Source of the DNA: Pseudomonas sp. B21-048 | GTDB lineage: Bacteria > Pseudomonadota > Gammaproteobacteria > Pseudomonadales > Pseudomonadaceae | DNA: 64,000 nucleotides | Assembly (NCBI RefSeq): GCF_024748615.1 | Contig: NZ_CP087168.1 | Coordinates: 930,001-994,000 of the forward strand | Reading direction: 5' to 3' | Shown here: positions 1 to 10,701 of the stretch, piece by piece | Position numbering within the stretch: position 1 is the stretch's first letter | How the letters are laid out: every line of letters begins with the position of its first letter | The notes under the pieces: generated by a model | Database searches by the model: none | The model's input: the letters and a program-made list of their open reading frames with translations, nothing else | What the model was told of the DNA's origin: nothing | Position numbers and translations under genes: made by a program

Positions 1-924
<924 letters not shown>

Positions 925-972
925 TAGTTGCCGTATGGGCGCAAGGACGCGCCTACTGAATTTGTTATGAGT

Positions 973-992
973 CGAGGGTGGTGACACCCTCG
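973..992 (+). other. Perfect 8-bp hairpin with GTGA loop between murA and hisG
   Basis: CGAGGGTG (973-980) and CACCCTCG (985-992) are perfectly complementary and enclose GTGA, a GNRA-type tetraloop. No T-run follows, so it is not a classical intrinsic terminator. It could be an RNA processing or stability element ahead of hisG. The function is inferred only from structure. Confidence 0.5.
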
Positions 993-1053
993 ATGTGTGT
1001 CCGGCGCCATTTGCGACCGGGCATGAGTACCTTGATAAGGACTGACGTTTCCC

Positions 1054-1689
1054 ATGCTGACTATCGCACTGTCCAAGGGCCGCATCCTTGACGACACCTT
1101 GCCGCTTCTGGCTGAAGCGGGCATCGTGCCGACCGAGAATCCGGACAAGAGCCGCAAGCTGATCATCCCCACGACCCAGGCCGACGTGCGCTTGCTGATC
1201 GTGCGCGCCACCGATGTGCCGACCTACGTCGAGCATGGTGCCGCCGACCTGGGCGTCGCCGGTAAAGACGTGCTGATGGAATACGGTGGTCAGGGTCTGT
1301 ACGAGCCTCTGGATCTGCGAATTGCGCTGTGCAAGCTGATGACCGCCGGCCGTGTCGGCGATGTCGAGCCCAAGGGCCGTCTGCGGGTGGCGACCAAATT
1401 CGTCAACGTCGCCAAGCGTTACTACGCCGAGCAGGGCCGTCAGGTCGACATCATCAAGCTCTACGGTTCGATGGAGCTGGCGCCGCTGATCGGTCTGGCG
1501 GACAAGATCATTGACGTGGTCGACACCGGTAACACCCTGCGTGCCAATGGCCTGGAACCCCAGGATTTCATTGCCGACATCAGCTCGCGGCTGATCGTCA
1601 ACAAAGCTTCGATGAAAATGCAACACGCCCGTATCCAGGCGTTGATCGACACCCTGCGCAAGGCAGTGGAGTCTCGACACCGCGGCTGA
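1054..1689 (+). CDS. hisG: ATP phosphoribosyltransferase, short form (HisG_S)
   Basis: Catalyses the first step of histidine synthesis, condensing ATP with PRPP. The protein has 211 residues and begins [19 protein letters not shown]. It contains the PRPP-binding stretch [19 protein letters not shown] near residues 160-175 (seen as [16 protein letters not shown]). It lacks the C-terminal regulatory domain of the roughly 300-residue long form, so it should need the HisRS-like partner HisZ, which is not in this window. The ATG follows a 129-bp gap after murA. Downstream lie a terminator-like hairpin and hisD. Confidence 0.96.
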   Translation: MLTIALSKGRILDDTLPLLAEAGIVPTENPDKSRKLIIPTTQADVRLLIVRATDVPTYVEHGAADLGVAGKDVLMEYGGQGLYEPLDLRIALCKLMTAGRVGDVEPKGRLRVATKFVNVAKRYYAEQGRQVDIIKLYGSMELAPLIGLADKIIDVVDTGNTLRANGLEPQDFIADISSRLIVNKASMKMQHARIQALIDTLRKAVESRHRG

Positions 1690-1741
1690 TCTACCTGCGC
1701 GACCTTGAGTCGCGCCGTCTATCCGCCTCATAGCCAGAATT

Positions 1742-1790
1742 CTCAGGTGCCCAAGCGGATCGAATGTTAGCTTCGGGCGCCTGAGTTTTT
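1742..1790 (+). terminator. Intrinsic terminator or attenuator between hisG and hisD
   Basis: CTCAGGTGCCC (1742-1752) pairs with GGGCGCCTGAG (1775-1785) in an 11-bp stem with one G-U pair. The loop is 22 nt and TTTTT follows at 1786-1790. It lies inside what would otherwise be one his operon, 23 bp before the hisD start. The sequence supports termination or partial read-through; which of these happens cannot be judged from sequence. Confidence 0.65.
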
Positions 1791-1813
1791 GCCAATCCTA
1801 TGAGGCTCTCGCT

Positions 1814-3139
1814 ATGACCGCACCGACTGCAATTCGCCGACTCAACGCTGCTGACCCGGATTTCGCACATCATCTGGATCATCTGCTGAGCTGGGAAAGT
1901 GTGTCTGACGACTCGGTCAATCAGCGGGTGCTGGACATCATCAAGGCTGTGCGCGAGCGTGGCGACGCGGCGCTGGTGGAATTCACCCAGAAGTTCGACG
2001 GCCTGCAAGTCGCCTCCATGGCAGACCTGATCCTGCCGCGCGAACGCCTGGAGCTGGCATTGACCCGCATCACCGTGCCTCAGCGCGAAGCCCTGGAAAA
2101 AGCCGCGGCCCGCGTGCGCAGCTACCACGAAAAACAGAAACAGGATTCTTGGAGCTACACCGAAGCCGACGGCACGGTGCTGGGCCAGAAGGTCACGCCG
2201 CTGGATCGCGCCGGTCTGTATGTGCCAGGCGGCAAGGCGTCGTACCCGTCCTCGGTGCTGATGAACGCAATTCCGGCCAAGGTTGCCGGCGTGACCGAAG
2301 TGGTCATGGTCGTGCCGACGCCGCGCGGCGAAATCAACGAACTGGTGCTGGCCGCAGCCTGCATTGCCGGCGTTGACCGGGTGTTCACCATCGGCGGCGC
2401 CCAGGCCGTTGCGGCGCTGGCTTACGGCACCGAAAGCGTGCCGAAGGTCGATAAGGTGGTTGGCCCGGGCAACATCTATGTCGCCACCGCCAAGCGCCAC
2501 GTGTTCGGTCAAGTCGGCATCGACATGATCGCCGGCCCGTCGGAGATTCTGGTGGTGTGTGACGGCCAGACCGATCCGGACTGGATTGCCATGGACCTGT
2601 TCTCCCAGGCCGAGCATGACGAAGACGCCCAAGCGATTCTGGTCAGCCCGGACGCCGTGTTCCTCGACAAGGTTGCCGCCAGCATCGCCAAACTGCTGCC
2701 GACAATGGAGCGCGCCGAAATCATCGAAACCTCGATCAATGGTCGCGGTGCGCTGATCAAGGTTCGCGACATGGAGCAAGCCATCGAAGTGGCTAACCGT
2801 ATCGCGCCAGAACACCTGGAGTTGTCGGTCGCCGACCCGCAGGCCTGGTTGCCGCAGATTCGTCACGCCGGCGCGATCTTCATGGGCCGTCACACGTCCG
2901 AAGCCTTGGGTGACTATTGCGCAGGTCCGAACCACGTGTTGCCGACGTCCGGCACCGCGCGCTTCTCTTCGCCGCTGGGTGTTTACGATTTCCAGAAACG
3001 TTCGTCGATTATCTTCTGCTCCGAGCAGGGTGCCTCCGAACTGGGTAAAACCGCTTCCGTGCTGGCCCGTGGCGAATCGCTGACCGCTCACGCGCGGAGC
3101 GCCGAATACCGCATCGTTGACGATAAGAAGGGCAACTAA
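1814..3139 (+). CDS. hisD: Histidinol dehydrogenase
   Basis: A zinc enzyme that oxidises L-histidinol to L-histidine in two NAD-dependent steps, the end of the histidine pathway. The 441 residues match the usual length. Q265 and H268 in [10 protein letters not shown] correspond to zinc ligands, and E333-H334 in APEHLELSV to the catalytic Glu-His pair. [11 protein letters not shown] and [15 protein letters not shown] are further family signatures. A GAGG sequence lies upstream of the ATG. hisC starts 2 bp after the stop, which implies co-transcription and probably coupled translation. Confidence 0.97.
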   Translation: MTAPTAIRRLNAADPDFAHHLDHLLSWESVSDDSVNQRVLDIIKAVRERGDAALVEFTQKFDGLQVASMADLILPRERLELALTRITVPQREALEKAAARVRSYHEKQKQDSWSYTEADGTVLGQKVTPLDRAGLYVPGGKASYPSSVLMNAIPAKVAGVTEVVMVVPTPRGEINELVLAAACIAGVDRVFTIGGAQAVAALAYGTESVPKVDKVVGPGNIYVATAKRHVFGQVGIDMIAGPSEILVVCDGQTDPDWIAMDLFSQAEHDEDAQAILVSPDAVFLDKVAASIAKLLPTMERAEIIETSINGRGALIKVRDMEQAIEVANRIAPEHLELSVADPQAWLPQIRHAGAIFMGRHTSEALGDYCAGPNHVLPTSGTARFSSPLGVYDFQKRSSIIFCSEQGASELGKTASVLARGESLTAHARSAEYRIVDDKKGN

Positions 3140-3141
3140 GC

Positions 3142-4194
3142 ATGAGTAAATTCTGGAGTCCCTTCGTCAAGAACCTGGTGCCTTACGTGCCGGGCGAGCA
3201 GCCGAAGCTGGCGAAACTGGTGAAGCTCAACACCAACGAAAACCCGTACGGTCCATCGCCCAAAGCGTTGGCCGCGATGCAGACCGAACTGAACGACAAC
3301 CTGCGTCTGTACCCGGACCCGAACAGCGACCTGCTCAAGCAGGCTGTTGCCAAGTACTACGGCGTGCAGGGCAATCAGGTGTTCCTCGGCAACGGTTCCG
3401 ATGAAGTCCTGGCACACATTTTCCACGGTTTGTTGCAACACGATCAGCCGCTGCTATTCCCGGATATCAGCTACAGTTTCTACCCGGTTTACTGCGGGTT
3501 GTACGGCATCGAGTTCGACGCGGTGCCGCTGGATGAACAGTTCCAGATCAACCCGGCGGACTACGCCAAGCCGAACGGCGGGATTATTTTCCCTAACCCG
3601 AATGCGCCAACCGGTTGCCTGCTGGCGCTGGACGCGGTTGAGCAAATCCTCAAGGCCAGCCCGGATTCGGTGGTCGTGGTCGATGAGGCTTACATCGATT
3701 TCGGCGGTGAAACGGCGATCACGCTGGTGGACCGTTATCCGAACCTGTTGGTGACGCAGACCCTGTCCAAGTCCCGTTCGCTGGCGGGCCTGCGGGTTGG
3801 CCTGGCGGTGGGGCACCCAGACCTGATCGAGGCGCTGGAGCGGATCAAGAACAGCTTCAACTCCTACCCGCTGGATCGTCTGGCGATTGTCGGGGCTGCG
3901 GCGGCGTTCGAGGATCGCGAGTATTTCGGCAAGACCTGCCGGTTGGTCATCGAGAGTCGCGAGAAGGTGGTCGCGCAGTTGGAAGCGAAGGGGTTTGACG
4001 TATTGCCGTCGGCGGCGAACTTCATCTTTGCGCGTCATCCGAAGCACGACGCGGCAGGGCTGGCGGCGAAGTTGCGCGAACAAGGTGTGATCGTTCGGCA
4101 CTTCAAGCAGGAGCGGATTGCCCAGTTCCTGCGGATCAGCATCGGTACGCCAGGACAGAATCAGGCACTGATTGACGGACTGGGCGACCTATAA
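3142..4194 (+). CDS. hisC: Histidinol-phosphate aminotransferase
   Basis: A PLP enzyme that converts imidazole-acetol phosphate and glutamate to histidinol phosphate. The 350-residue fold-type I aminotransferase shows [11 protein letters not shown] near the N-terminus, FPNPNAPTG (150-158), DEAYIDF (181-187) and the PLP lysine K210 in [12 protein letters not shown]. It follows hisD directly, and its end is followed by a REPIN, so it is the last gene of the unit. Confidence 0.96.
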   Translation: MSKFWSPFVKNLVPYVPGEQPKLAKLVKLNTNENPYGPSPKALAAMQTELNDNLRLYPDPNSDLLKQAVAKYYGVQGNQVFLGNGSDEVLAHIFHGLLQHDQPLLFPDISYSFYPVYCGLYGIEFDAVPLDEQFQINPADYAKPNGGIIFPNPNAPTGCLLALDAVEQILKASPDSVVVVDEAYIDFGGETAITLVDRYPNLLVTQTLSKSRSLAGLRVGLAVGHPDLIEALERIKNSFNSYPLDRLAIVGAAAAFEDREYFGKTCRLVIESREKVVAQLEAKGFDVLPSAANFIFARHPKHDAAGLAAKLREQGVIVRHFKQERIAQFLRISIGTPGQNQALIDGLGDL

Positions 4195-4209
4195 TTCGCC
4201 GCTGATCCC

Positions 4210-4313
4210 GTAGGAGCGAGCGGTGCGGCGATCCAACTTGCCCGCGAAGAACGATAACTCGGTGTAACAGGTAAGCCGTGTAATCGTTCTTCGCGGGCAA
4301 GCCTCGCTCCTAC
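4210..4313. repeat. REPIN: paired REP palindromes (GTAGGAGCGAG type)
   Basis: An inverted pair of REP sequences: GTAGGAGCGAGCGG at the left, and TTCGCGGGCAAGCC then CGCTCCTAC at the right, with about 30 bp between the inner GCCCGCGAAG-type arms. It lies in the gap between the convergent hisC and DUF4198 genes, a usual position for such elements. The right arm lacks the insertion CGGTGCGGCGATC found in the left arm. Confidence 0.85.
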
Positions 4314-4326
4314 AGGGTTTTGTGGG

Positions 4327-5055
4327 TTATTCGTGATGCGGTTCGCCAAGGAAGGTCAGCGACGTGAACAGTCCGCGACTGCTCACATCCGGGCTATTCT
4401 TCACCGGTACTTCCACCTGCGCCGCAATCACATTCAACCCCTCATTACGCACCAATACTTGCGCCCGACCCTCTGCGTCGGTCTCGGTGCTCAAGGTACT
4501 TGGCGCGCTGCGATAGTCGCCCACCAACTTCACGCCCGCCGCCGGCTTGCCGTCCAATAGCACTCGAACCGGCAACGACTTGCCAGGCCCGACCGTCAGC
4601 GGATCGACTTCCGGCAAAATCACCAATTTCATCTGATCGAGCTTCGGCAACTTCACCCCCGGCTGGTAAATCGCCAGGCTGTATTTGAACGTCTCGGTCG
4701 ACTCAATCGCTCCTGGGACCTTACTGCGTCCTTCGTTGATCCACTTTTTGTCGGCGGTCAGCGACCACATGCCATTGTCCAGTGCGACGGCTAGCGCCGC
4801 AGGCGGTTTGAGTGGTTGCAGGCGAGCATGGTCGGCCAGGCGTTCCACGGTAACCGGGATCATCTTGCCCTCCGTGTCGTAGGCCCAGGCGCCGCTGATT
4901 TTCTGCGCCTTGAAAGCGTTGTCCTCAGCGCCATCACCGTAGATGGCTTCGATGTTGCCGCGACGTTGTTCGGTCCACAGGCCATGGGCTGAGGCGTGAG
5001 TGGTGAACATCGCGCCGAGCAGACCCAGCAGAATCAGTGGTTTGGCTTGTTGCAT
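4327..5055 (-). CDS. DUF4198 domain-containing periplasmic protein
   Basis: A 242-residue protein with a signal peptide (LILLGLLGAMFTTHASAHG; cleavage likely after ASA). The mature protein opens with HGLWTEQ and ends EPHHE, typical of the DUF4198 family, whose members often accompany TonB-dependent metal or siderophore receptors. The C-terminal part, around residues 155-225, resembles an Ig-like domain (PLTVGPGKSLPVRVLLDGKPAAG). It starts 15 bp after the end of a ruined TonB receptor on the same strand, so it is probably an orphan of a former uptake operon. The transported substrate is unknown. Confidence 0.75.
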   Translation of the reverse strand: MQQAKPLILLGLLGAMFTTHASAHGLWTEQRRGNIEAIYGDGAEDNAFKAQKISGAWAYDTEGKMIPVTVERLADHARLQPLKPPAALAVALDNGMWSLTADKKWINEGRSKVPGAIESTETFKYSLAIYQPGVKLPKLDQMKLVILPEVDPLTVGPGKSLPVRVLLDGKPAAGVKLVGDYRSAPSTLSTETDAEGRAQVLVRNEGLNVIAAQVEVPVKNSPDVSSRGLFTSLTFLGEPHHE

Positions 5056-5069
5056 GGTGATTTTTCCTT

Positions 5070-5432
5070 TTACAGATTGAGTGTCAGGCTGACAGTGAAA
5101 TCGCGCGGCTCACCGGGACTGACCCAGTAATTGCCGGAAGAGCGTTCGAAGTATTTCTCGTCCAAAATCCAGTGCGCTCGACGCTGGTGCTGACCAGATC
5201 CTTGAGCACACTGACGGGAGTCACACTGATCGATTGCGGGATATTGCGAAGGGCCGTGTCGGTTTTGGTCGCGCTGGAAGAGCGCGTCGCACGGTAACCC
5301 TTGACCGGGCCGCTGGGGGATTCGTAGTCGGAGGTGACGTTGATGGCGTCCATGCGATTCTTCGGCGAAGACCGGATCCGCCAGCAAGCCGAGGGCCAGG
5401 CCTGCGGGGGAGGCGATTGTTCGAGGCGACAT
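5070..5432 (-). pseudogene. Remnant of a TonB-dependent siderophore receptor (internal deletion plus frameshifts)
   Basis: Three receptor pieces lie in order but in alternating frames. The first is a signal-peptide-like start, MSPRTIASPAGLALG. The second is the plug motif GPVKGYRATRSSSATKTDT followed by IPQSISVTP in another frame. The third is a typical outer-membrane barrel C-terminus, GNYWVSPGEPRDFTVSLTLNL, back in the first frame. About 360 bp remain of a gene that is normally over 2 kb, so most of the barrel has been deleted. The last residue is not the usual terminal Phe or Trp. No functional receptor can be made. Confidence 0.85.
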
Positions 5433-5529
5433 GTCAGGTTGCTCCAACAGTGGTGTTGGAACAATATAACATGCCCAATGAGAATGTCTGCTGTTAACAG
5501 TTGTGGAGTTACGGAGCTACCGAGGGCGT

Positions 5530-5566
5530 AAAAGATCGTCCGAACGCGGCCCGAACCTTCGGCAGC
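5530..5566 (-). repeat. 37-bp interspersed repeat, copy 1
   Basis: The minus strand reads GCTGCCGAAGG, then TTCGGGCCGCGTTCGG, then ACGATCTTTT. It matches the copy at 47818-47854 at 36 of 37 positions in opposite orientation. It carries internal CCGAA and TTCGG complementary ends. It lies between the receptor remnant and the 3' end of algW and is unlike the REP families elsewhere in the window. Confidence 0.7.
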
Positions 5567-5575
5567 GCCTACCGC

Positions 5576-6736
5576 TTACTCCTCTTCTTTTTCCTTGAGC
5601 GGCGCGGGTGGCGGACGCAGACCGATTTCTGCCGTGAGCTTGAGTTCTTTGCCGTTACGCATGACCTGAATGGTGACCTTGTCGGTCGGCTTGATTCGCG
5701 CCACCTGATTCATTGATTTACGACCGTCGCCGGCCGGTTCACCGTCAATGCTGAGGATCACGTCGCCCAGTTGCAGGCCAGCCTTCTGCGCCGGGCCGTC
5801 ACGGAAAATCCCCGCGACCACAATCCCCGGACGTCCTGACAGACCAAACGATTCCGCCAGTTCCTGACTCAACGGTTGTACTTCGATGCCGAGCCAGCCG
5901 CGAATCACCTGACCGTGTTCGATGATCGACTTCATCACTTCCATCGCCAGTTTGACCGGGATCGCGAAGCCGATGCCCTGAGAACCGCCGGACTTGGAGA
6001 AGATCGCCGTGTTGATGCCGGTCAGGTTGCCGTTGGCGTCCACCAGCGCACCGCCGGAGTTGCCGGGGTTGATCGCGGCGTCGGTCTGGATGAAGTCTTC
6101 GTAGTTGTTCAGCCCGAGCTGATTGCGCCCGGTGGCGCTGATGATGCCCATGGTCACGGTCTGGCCGACACCGAACGGGTTGCCGATGGCCAGGGCCACG
6201 TCGCCGATGCGGATATTGTCGGAACGGCCGACGGTGATCGATGGCAGGTTTTTCAGGTCGATCTTTAACACCGCGAGGTCGGTTTCCGGGTCGCTGCCGA
6301 TGATCCGGGCCAGGGTTTCACGGCCATCCTTGAGCGCCACCACGATCTGGTCGGCACCGCTGGTCACATGGTTGTTGGTCAGCAGGTAACCTTCCGGGCT
6401 CATGATCACGCCCGAACCGAGGCTCGACTCCATGCGCTTCTGCTTGGGCGAGTTGTCGCCGAAGAAGCGGCGGAACTGCGGATCTTCGAACAACGGATGG
6501 CTGGGTTTGTTGACCACTTTGGTGGTGTACAGGTTGACCACCGACGGCGCGGCCGTGGTCACCGCGTCGGCATAGGACACCGGGCCCTGCTGCAGACCGA
6601 GGGTTTGCGGGGCTTGCTGCAGATTGACGTCCAGGCTCGGTAGCCCGACCCACTCCGGATAACGCTGCATAATCAATAGAGCGATAAGCACGCCGGCCAA
6701 CAGCGGCCAGCCGGAAAAACGCAGCGCCTTGAGCAT
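5576..6736 (-). CDS. algW: Periplasmic site-1 serine protease AlgW (DegS-like)
   Basis: An inner-membrane-anchored protease of the S1C family that cleaves anti-sigma factor MucA to release AlgU under envelope stress. The 386 residues contain an N-terminal transmembrane helix (about 10-24) and a trypsin-like domain with triad H123 (TNNHVTSG), D153 (ETDLAVLK) and S227 (GNSGGALVD). A single PDZ domain covers about 275-370. The serine number equals that of P. aeruginosa AlgW. The position next to hisC matches the P. aeruginosa order. The Pro/Glu-rich tail (PPPAPLKEKEEE) is unremarkable. Confidence 0.95.
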   Translation of the reverse strand: MLKALRFSGWPLLAGVLIALLIMQRYPEWVGLPSLDVNLQQAPQTLGLQQGPVSYADAVTTAAPSVVNLYTTKVVNKPSHPLFEDPQFRRFFGDNSPKQKRMESSLGSGVIMSPEGYLLTNNHVTSGADQIVVALKDGRETLARIIGSDPETDLAVLKIDLKNLPSITVGRSDNIRIGDVALAIGNPFGVGQTVTMGIISATGRNQLGLNNYEDFIQTDAAINPGNSGGALVDANGNLTGINTAIFSKSGGSQGIGFAIPVKLAMEVMKSIIEHGQVIRGWLGIEVQPLSQELAESFGLSGRPGIVVAGIFRDGPAQKAGLQLGDVILSIDGEPAGDGRKSMNQVARIKPTDKVTIQVMRNGKELKLTAEIGLRPPPAPLKEKEEE

Positions 6737-6839
6737 TAAGCACGTCCTACAGAGGTTGCAGGCGGTGTGAGACCGCCCATAATGTCGCGCATTATACGAG
6801 GCCGCGCGCGCCTCTGAACGGGATATTTAGGAGTCTTTT

Positions 6840-7598
6840 ATGGCCGTCGCCCTGAGCACCCTGGTCGAAGAAGCCGACCGCTATCTTGCCAGTTCGAAGA
6901 TCGCCGATTACTGCCCCAACGGTTTGCAGGTCGAAGGCCGGCCGCAAGTGATGCGCATCGTCAGCGGTGTCACCGCCAGCCAGGCGTTGCTGGACGCTGC
7001 GGTGGAGGCCCAGGCCGATCTGGTGCTGGTGCATCATGGCTATTTCTGGAAAGGCGAGAACCCGTGCATCACCGGCATGAAGCAGCGCCGGTTGAAAACC
7101 TTGCTCAAGCACGATATCAGCCTGCTGTCCTATCACTTACCGCTGGATCTGCACCCGGAAGTCGGTAACAACGTGCAGCTTGCCCGGCAACTGGATATCA
7201 CTGTTGAAGGCCCGCTTGATCCGGACGATCTGAAAGTCGTTGGCCTGGTCGGCTCGTTGAGCGAGCCCATGACCCCTCGCGATTTCGCCCGTCGCGTGCA
7301 GGAAGTCATGGGGCGCGAGCCATTGTTGATCGAAGGTAGCGAGATGATTCGTCGGGTCGGCTGGTGCACCGGTGGCGGCCAGGGTTACATTGATCAGGCG
7401 GTGTTGGCTGGCGTCGACTTGTACCTCAGCGGCGAGGCCTCCGAGCAGACGTTCCACAGCGCCCGGGAAAACGACATCAGCTTCATCGCCGCCGGTCACC
7501 ACGCCACCGAGCGTTATGGTGTGCAGGCTTTGGGTGATTACCTGGCGCGACGTTTCGCCCTCGAGCACATCTTCATCGATTGCCCGAACCCCATCTGA
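6840..7598 (+). CDS. Nif3-like dinuclear metal centre protein
   Basis: A 252-residue member of the NIF3/YbgI family, which forms hexameric rings with a two-metal site. Candidate metal ligands are the paired histidines in LVLVHHGYFWKGE (about residue 60) and HH in IAAGHHATERYGVQALG near residue 220. DYCPNGLQVEG near residue 22 is a family signature. The ribosome-binding site is GGAG before the ATG. Members have been linked to cofactor hydrolysis and tRNA or GTP-cyclohydrolase-related roles, but no firm function is known. It is divergent from algW. Confidence 0.9.
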   Translation: MAVALSTLVEEADRYLASSKIADYCPNGLQVEGRPQVMRIVSGVTASQALLDAAVEAQADLVLVHHGYFWKGENPCITGMKQRRLKTLLKHDISLLSYHLPLDLHPEVGNNVQLARQLDITVEGPLDPDDLKVVGLVGSLSEPMTPRDFARRVQEVMGREPLLIEGSEMIRRVGWCTGGGQGYIDQAVLAGVDLYLSGEASEQTFHSARENDISFIAAGHHATERYGVQALGDYLARRFALEHIFIDCPNPI

Positions 7599-7658
7599 CG
7601 GGCGGATTTTTGATGAACACCGGCTCCCACACCGATCCTCGAACACCCGAACGGGCAG

Positions 7659-7672
7659 GTATATTCATATAC
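7659..7672. promoter_or_regulatory. Palindrome GTATATTCATATAC upstream of cysD
   Basis: A 14-bp inverted repeat with perfect 6-bp arms (GTATAT and ATATAC) lies about 106 bp upstream of the cysD start, in the only promoter region for cysD-cysNC. An AT-rich site here would suit CysB or another sulfur regulator. The sequence does not identify the protein. Confidence 0.35.
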
Positions 7673-7777
7673 TCTTTCGATCTAGCCGTGGTCCTGATTA
7701 GAAGGGGACGCTGTGCTAGGATTCCCCGCTCGAACACGGCCCGCCGGCCGTCCATAAGATCGTTTTCGTGAGTAGCC

Positions 7778-8695
7778 ATGGTCGACAAACTGACGCATCT
7801 GAAACAGCTGGAGGCCGAAAGCATCCACATCATCCGCGAGGTCGCCGCCGAGTTCGATAACCCGGTGATGCTGTACTCCGTCGGTAAAGACTCCGCCGTG
7901 ATGCTGCACCTCGCGCGCAAGGCATTCTTCCCGGGCAAACTTCCGTTTCCGGTGATGCACGTCGACACCCAGTGGAAGTTCAAGGAAATGTACGCGTTCC
8001 GCGACCGCATGGTCGAAGAACTCGGCCTGGACCTGCTGGTGCACGTGAATCCCGAGGGTGTTGCGCAGGGTATCAACCCGCTCACCCACGGCAGTGCCAA
8101 GCACACCGACATCATGAAGACCGAAGGCCTCAAACAGGCCCTCGACAAGTACGGCTTCGATGCGGCATTCGGTGGCGCCCGTCGCGACGAAGAGAAATCC
8201 CGAGCAAAAGAGCGCGTGTATTCCTTCCGTGACACCAAGCACCGCTGGGACCCGAAAAACCAGCGTCCCGAGTTGTGGAACGTCTACAACGGCAAGGTCA
8301 ACAAGGGCGAATCGATCCGCGTATTCCCATTGTCGAACTGGACCGAGCTGGACATCTGGCAGTACATCTACCTCGAAGGCATCCCGATCGTGCCGCTGTA
8401 TTTCGCCGCAGAGCGCGACGTTATCGAGATGAATGGCACCTGGATCATGATCGACGACGAGCGCCTGCTCAATCACTTGAGCGACGAAGACAAGGCGCGC
8501 ATCGTCAAGAAGAAGGTCCGTTTCCGTACGCTGGGCGACTACCCGTTGACCGGTGCGGTCGAGTCCGAGGCCACCAGCCTGACCGACATCATTCAGGAAA
8601 TGCTCCTGACGCGAACTTCCGAACGCCAGGGCCGAGTCATCGATCACGATGGCGCAGGTTCGATGGAAGAAAAGAAACGTCAGGGTTATTTCTAA
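7778..8695 (+). CDS. cysD: Sulfate adenylyltransferase subunit 2
   Basis: The catalytic small subunit of ATP sulfurylase, which forms APS from ATP and sulfate, driven by GTP hydrolysis in CysN. The protein has 305 residues. The PP-loop motif [17 protein letters not shown] starts near residue 31, and [15 protein letters not shown] near residue 130 is a CysD signature. The C-terminus EEKKRQGYF is typical. cysNC begins 9 bp after the stop. An upstream palindrome at 7659-7672 may bind a regulator. Confidence 0.97.
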   Translation: MVDKLTHLKQLEAESIHIIREVAAEFDNPVMLYSVGKDSAVMLHLARKAFFPGKLPFPVMHVDTQWKFKEMYAFRDRMVEELGLDLLVHVNPEGVAQGINPLTHGSAKHTDIMKTEGLKQALDKYGFDAAFGGARRDEEKSRAKERVYSFRDTKHRWDPKNQRPELWNVYNGKVNKGESIRVFPLSNWTELDIWQYIYLEGIPIVPLYFAAERDVIEMNGTWIMIDDERLLNHLSDEDKARIVKKKVRFRTLGDYPLTGAVESEATSLTDIIQEMLLTRTSERQGRVIDHDGAGSMEEKKRQGYF

Positions 8696-8704
8696 GGGGT
8701 TGTC

Positions 8705-10603
8705 ATGTCGCACGCATCTGATTTGATCAGCGAGGACATCCTCGCCTATCTGGGCCAGCACGAACGCAAGGAAATGCTGCGCTTTCTTACCTGTGGCAAC
8801 GTCGACGACGGCAAGAGCACCCTGATCGGGCGTCTGCTGCACGACTCCAAAATGATCTACGAAGATCACCTGGAAGCCATTACCCGCGACTCGAAAAAAG
8901 TCGGCACCACTGGCGAAGACATCGACCTGGCGTTGCTGGTCGACGGCTTGCAGGCCGAGCGTGAGCAGGGCATCACCATTGATGTCGCCTACCGCTATTT
9001 CTCCACCGCCAAGCGCAAATTCATCATCGCCGATACCCCCGGCCATGAGCAGTACACCCGCAACATGGCCACCGGTGCGTCCACCTGTGACCTGGCGATC
9101 ATCCTGGTCGACGCCCGTTACGGCGTGCAGACCCAGACCCGTCGCCACAGCTTTATCGCCTCGTTGCTGGGCATCAAGCACATCGTTGTCGCCATCAACA
9201 AGATGGACCTCAACGGCTTCGACGAAAGCGTGTTCGAGTCGATCAAGGCCGATTACCTGAAGTTCGCCGAAGGCATCGCGTTCAAGCCGACCACCATGGC
9301 GTTCGTGCCGATGTCCGCGCTCAAGGGCGACAACGTCGTGAACAAGTCCGAGCGCTCGCCGTGGTACACCGGCCAGTCGCTGATGGAAATCCTCGAAACC
9401 GTCGAAATCGCCAATGACCGTAACTACACCGATTTGCGTTTCCCGGTGCAGTACGTCAATCGTCCGAACCTGAACTTCCGTGGTTTCGCCGGCACCCTGG
9501 CCAGCGGCATCGTGCACAAGGGCGATGAAGTCGTTGTGTTGCCGTCGGGCAAGAGCAGCCGCGTGAAATCCATTGTCACCTTCGAAGGTGAGCTGGAGCA
9601 TGCAGGTCCTGGTCAAGCGGTGACGCTGACCATGGAAGACGAGATCGATATCTCCCGTGGCGACTTGTTGGTGCACGCCGACAACCAGCCACAAGTGACC
9701 GACGCCTTCGACGCCATGCTGGTGTGGATGGCTGAAGAACCGATGCTGCCGGGCAAGAAATACGACATCAAACGCGCCACCACTTACGTGCCGGGTTCGA
9801 TCACCAGCATCGTCAATCGCGTGGACGTGAACACCTTGGCCGAAGGGCCGGCGAGCTCGCTGCAGCTGAACGAGATCGGTCGGGTCAAGATCAGCCTCGA
9901 CGCGGCCATCGCGCTGGACGGTTACGATAGCAACCGCACCACCGGTTCGTTCATCGTTATCGATCGACTGACCAATGGCACGGTCGCAGCCGGCATGATC
10001 ATCGCCCAGCCGTTGAGCCATGGCACCAGCACCCACCACGGCAAACTGGCTCACGTGGCTACCGAAGAACGTGCCCAGCGCTTCGGTCAGCAACCGGCCA
10101 CCGTGTTGTTCAGCGGCCTGTCGGGCGCTGGCAAAAGCACCCTGGCCTACGCGGTTGAACGCAAGTTGTTCGACCTGGGTCGTGCGGTGTTTGTGCTCGA
10201 TGGCCAGAACCTGCGCCACGACCTCAACAAAGGTCTGCCAAACGATCGTGCCGGGCGTACCGAAAACTGGCGTCGCGCGGCGCACGTTGCGCGTCAGTTC
10301 AACGAAGCCGGTTTGCTGACATTGGCAGCCTTCGTTGCGCCGAGTGCTGAAGGTCGTGAGCAGGCCAGGGAACTGATCGGTAAGGAGCGTCTGCTGACGG
10401 TCTACGTCCAGGCCTCTCCGACGGTCTGTGCCGAACGTGATCCGCAAGGTCTGTACGCGGCGGGTGGCGACAACATCCCGGGCGAATCCTTCCCGTACGA
10501 CGTGCCGCTGAATGCCGATCTGGTGATCGACACCCAGTCGCTGTCGCTGGAAGAAAGCGTCAAGCAAGTGCTGGATCTGCTGCGTAAGCGTGGCGCGATC
10601 TAA
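8705..10603 (+). CDS. cysNC: Bifunctional sulfate adenylyltransferase subunit 1 / adenylylsulfate kinase
   Basis: A fusion of the GTPase subunit of ATP sulfurylase with APS kinase, giving PAPS for sulfate reduction. In the 632-residue protein, GNVDDGKST (31-39) is the EF-Tu-like G1 loop, ADTPGHEQY the G3 and NKMDL the G4 motif. A second P-loop, GLSGAGKST (471-479), starts the C-terminal kinase domain, followed by [13 protein letters not shown]. Pseudomonads carry this fusion where enterobacteria have separate cysN and cysC. A strong terminator follows. Confidence 0.97.
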   Translation: MSHASDLISEDILAYLGQHERKEMLRFLTCGNVDDGKSTLIGRLLHDSKMIYEDHLEAITRDSKKVGTTGEDIDLALLVDGLQAEREQGITIDVAYRYFSTAKRKFIIADTPGHEQYTRNMATGASTCDLAIILVDARYGVQTQTRRHSFIASLLGIKHIVVAINKMDLNGFDESVFESIKADYLKFAEGIAFKPTTMAFVPMSALKGDNVVNKSERSPWYTGQSLMEILETVEIANDRNYTDLRFPVQYVNRPNLNFRGFAGTLASGIVHKGDEVVVLPSGKSSRVKSIVTFEGELEHAGPGQAVTLTMEDEIDISRGDLLVHADNQPQVTDAFDAMLVWMAEEPMLPGKKYDIKRATTYVPGSITSIVNRVDVNTLAEGPASSLQLNEIGRVKISLDAAIALDGYDSNRTTGSFIVIDRLTNGTVAAGMIIAQPLSHGTSTHHGKLAHVATEERAQRFGQQPATVLFSGLSGAGKSTLAYAVERKLFDLGRAVFVLDGQNLRHDLNKGLPNDRAGRTENWRRAAHVARQFNEAGLLTLAAFVAPSAEGREQARELIGKERLLTVYVQASPTVCAERDPQGLYAAGGDNIPGESFPYDVPLNADLVIDTQSLSLEESVKQVLDLLRKRGAI

Positions 10604-10619
10604 GCGTTAGCTGCCAATA

Positions 10620-10660
10620 AAAAACCCGCAGATGAGTGATCGTCTGCGGGTTTTTTTTGT
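10620..10660 (+). terminator. Intrinsic terminator of cysD-cysNC
   Basis: ACCCGCAGA (10624-10632) pairs with TCTGCGGGT (10643-10651) and a run of eight T follows. The A-run on the left side means it could also serve transcripts from the opposite strand. Confidence 0.93.
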
Positions 10661-10668
10661 TCTTGAGA

Positions 10669-10701
10669 TGATCGTTCCCACGCGGAGCGTGGGAATGATC
10701 A
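10669..10701. repeat. Isolated palindrome of the TTCCCACGC type overlapping a stop codon
   Basis: TGATCGTTCCCACGC is answered by GCGTGGGAATGATCA around a GGA centre, with only the CG/TG pair mismatched in the outer arm. This palindrome type recurs widely in pseudomonads. It covers the acyltransferase stop codon at 10699-10701 and follows the cysNC terminator directly. Confidence 0.75.

Noticed and set aside
973..992. Terminator after murA
   Set aside because: The hairpin is perfect but no T-run follows, so it is listed only as a structure.
7682..10567. A 961-codon open frame on the minus strand across cysD-cysNC
   Set aside because: It is the antisense shadow of two well-supported GC-rich genes, His/Gln/Val-rich in composition and without any domain.
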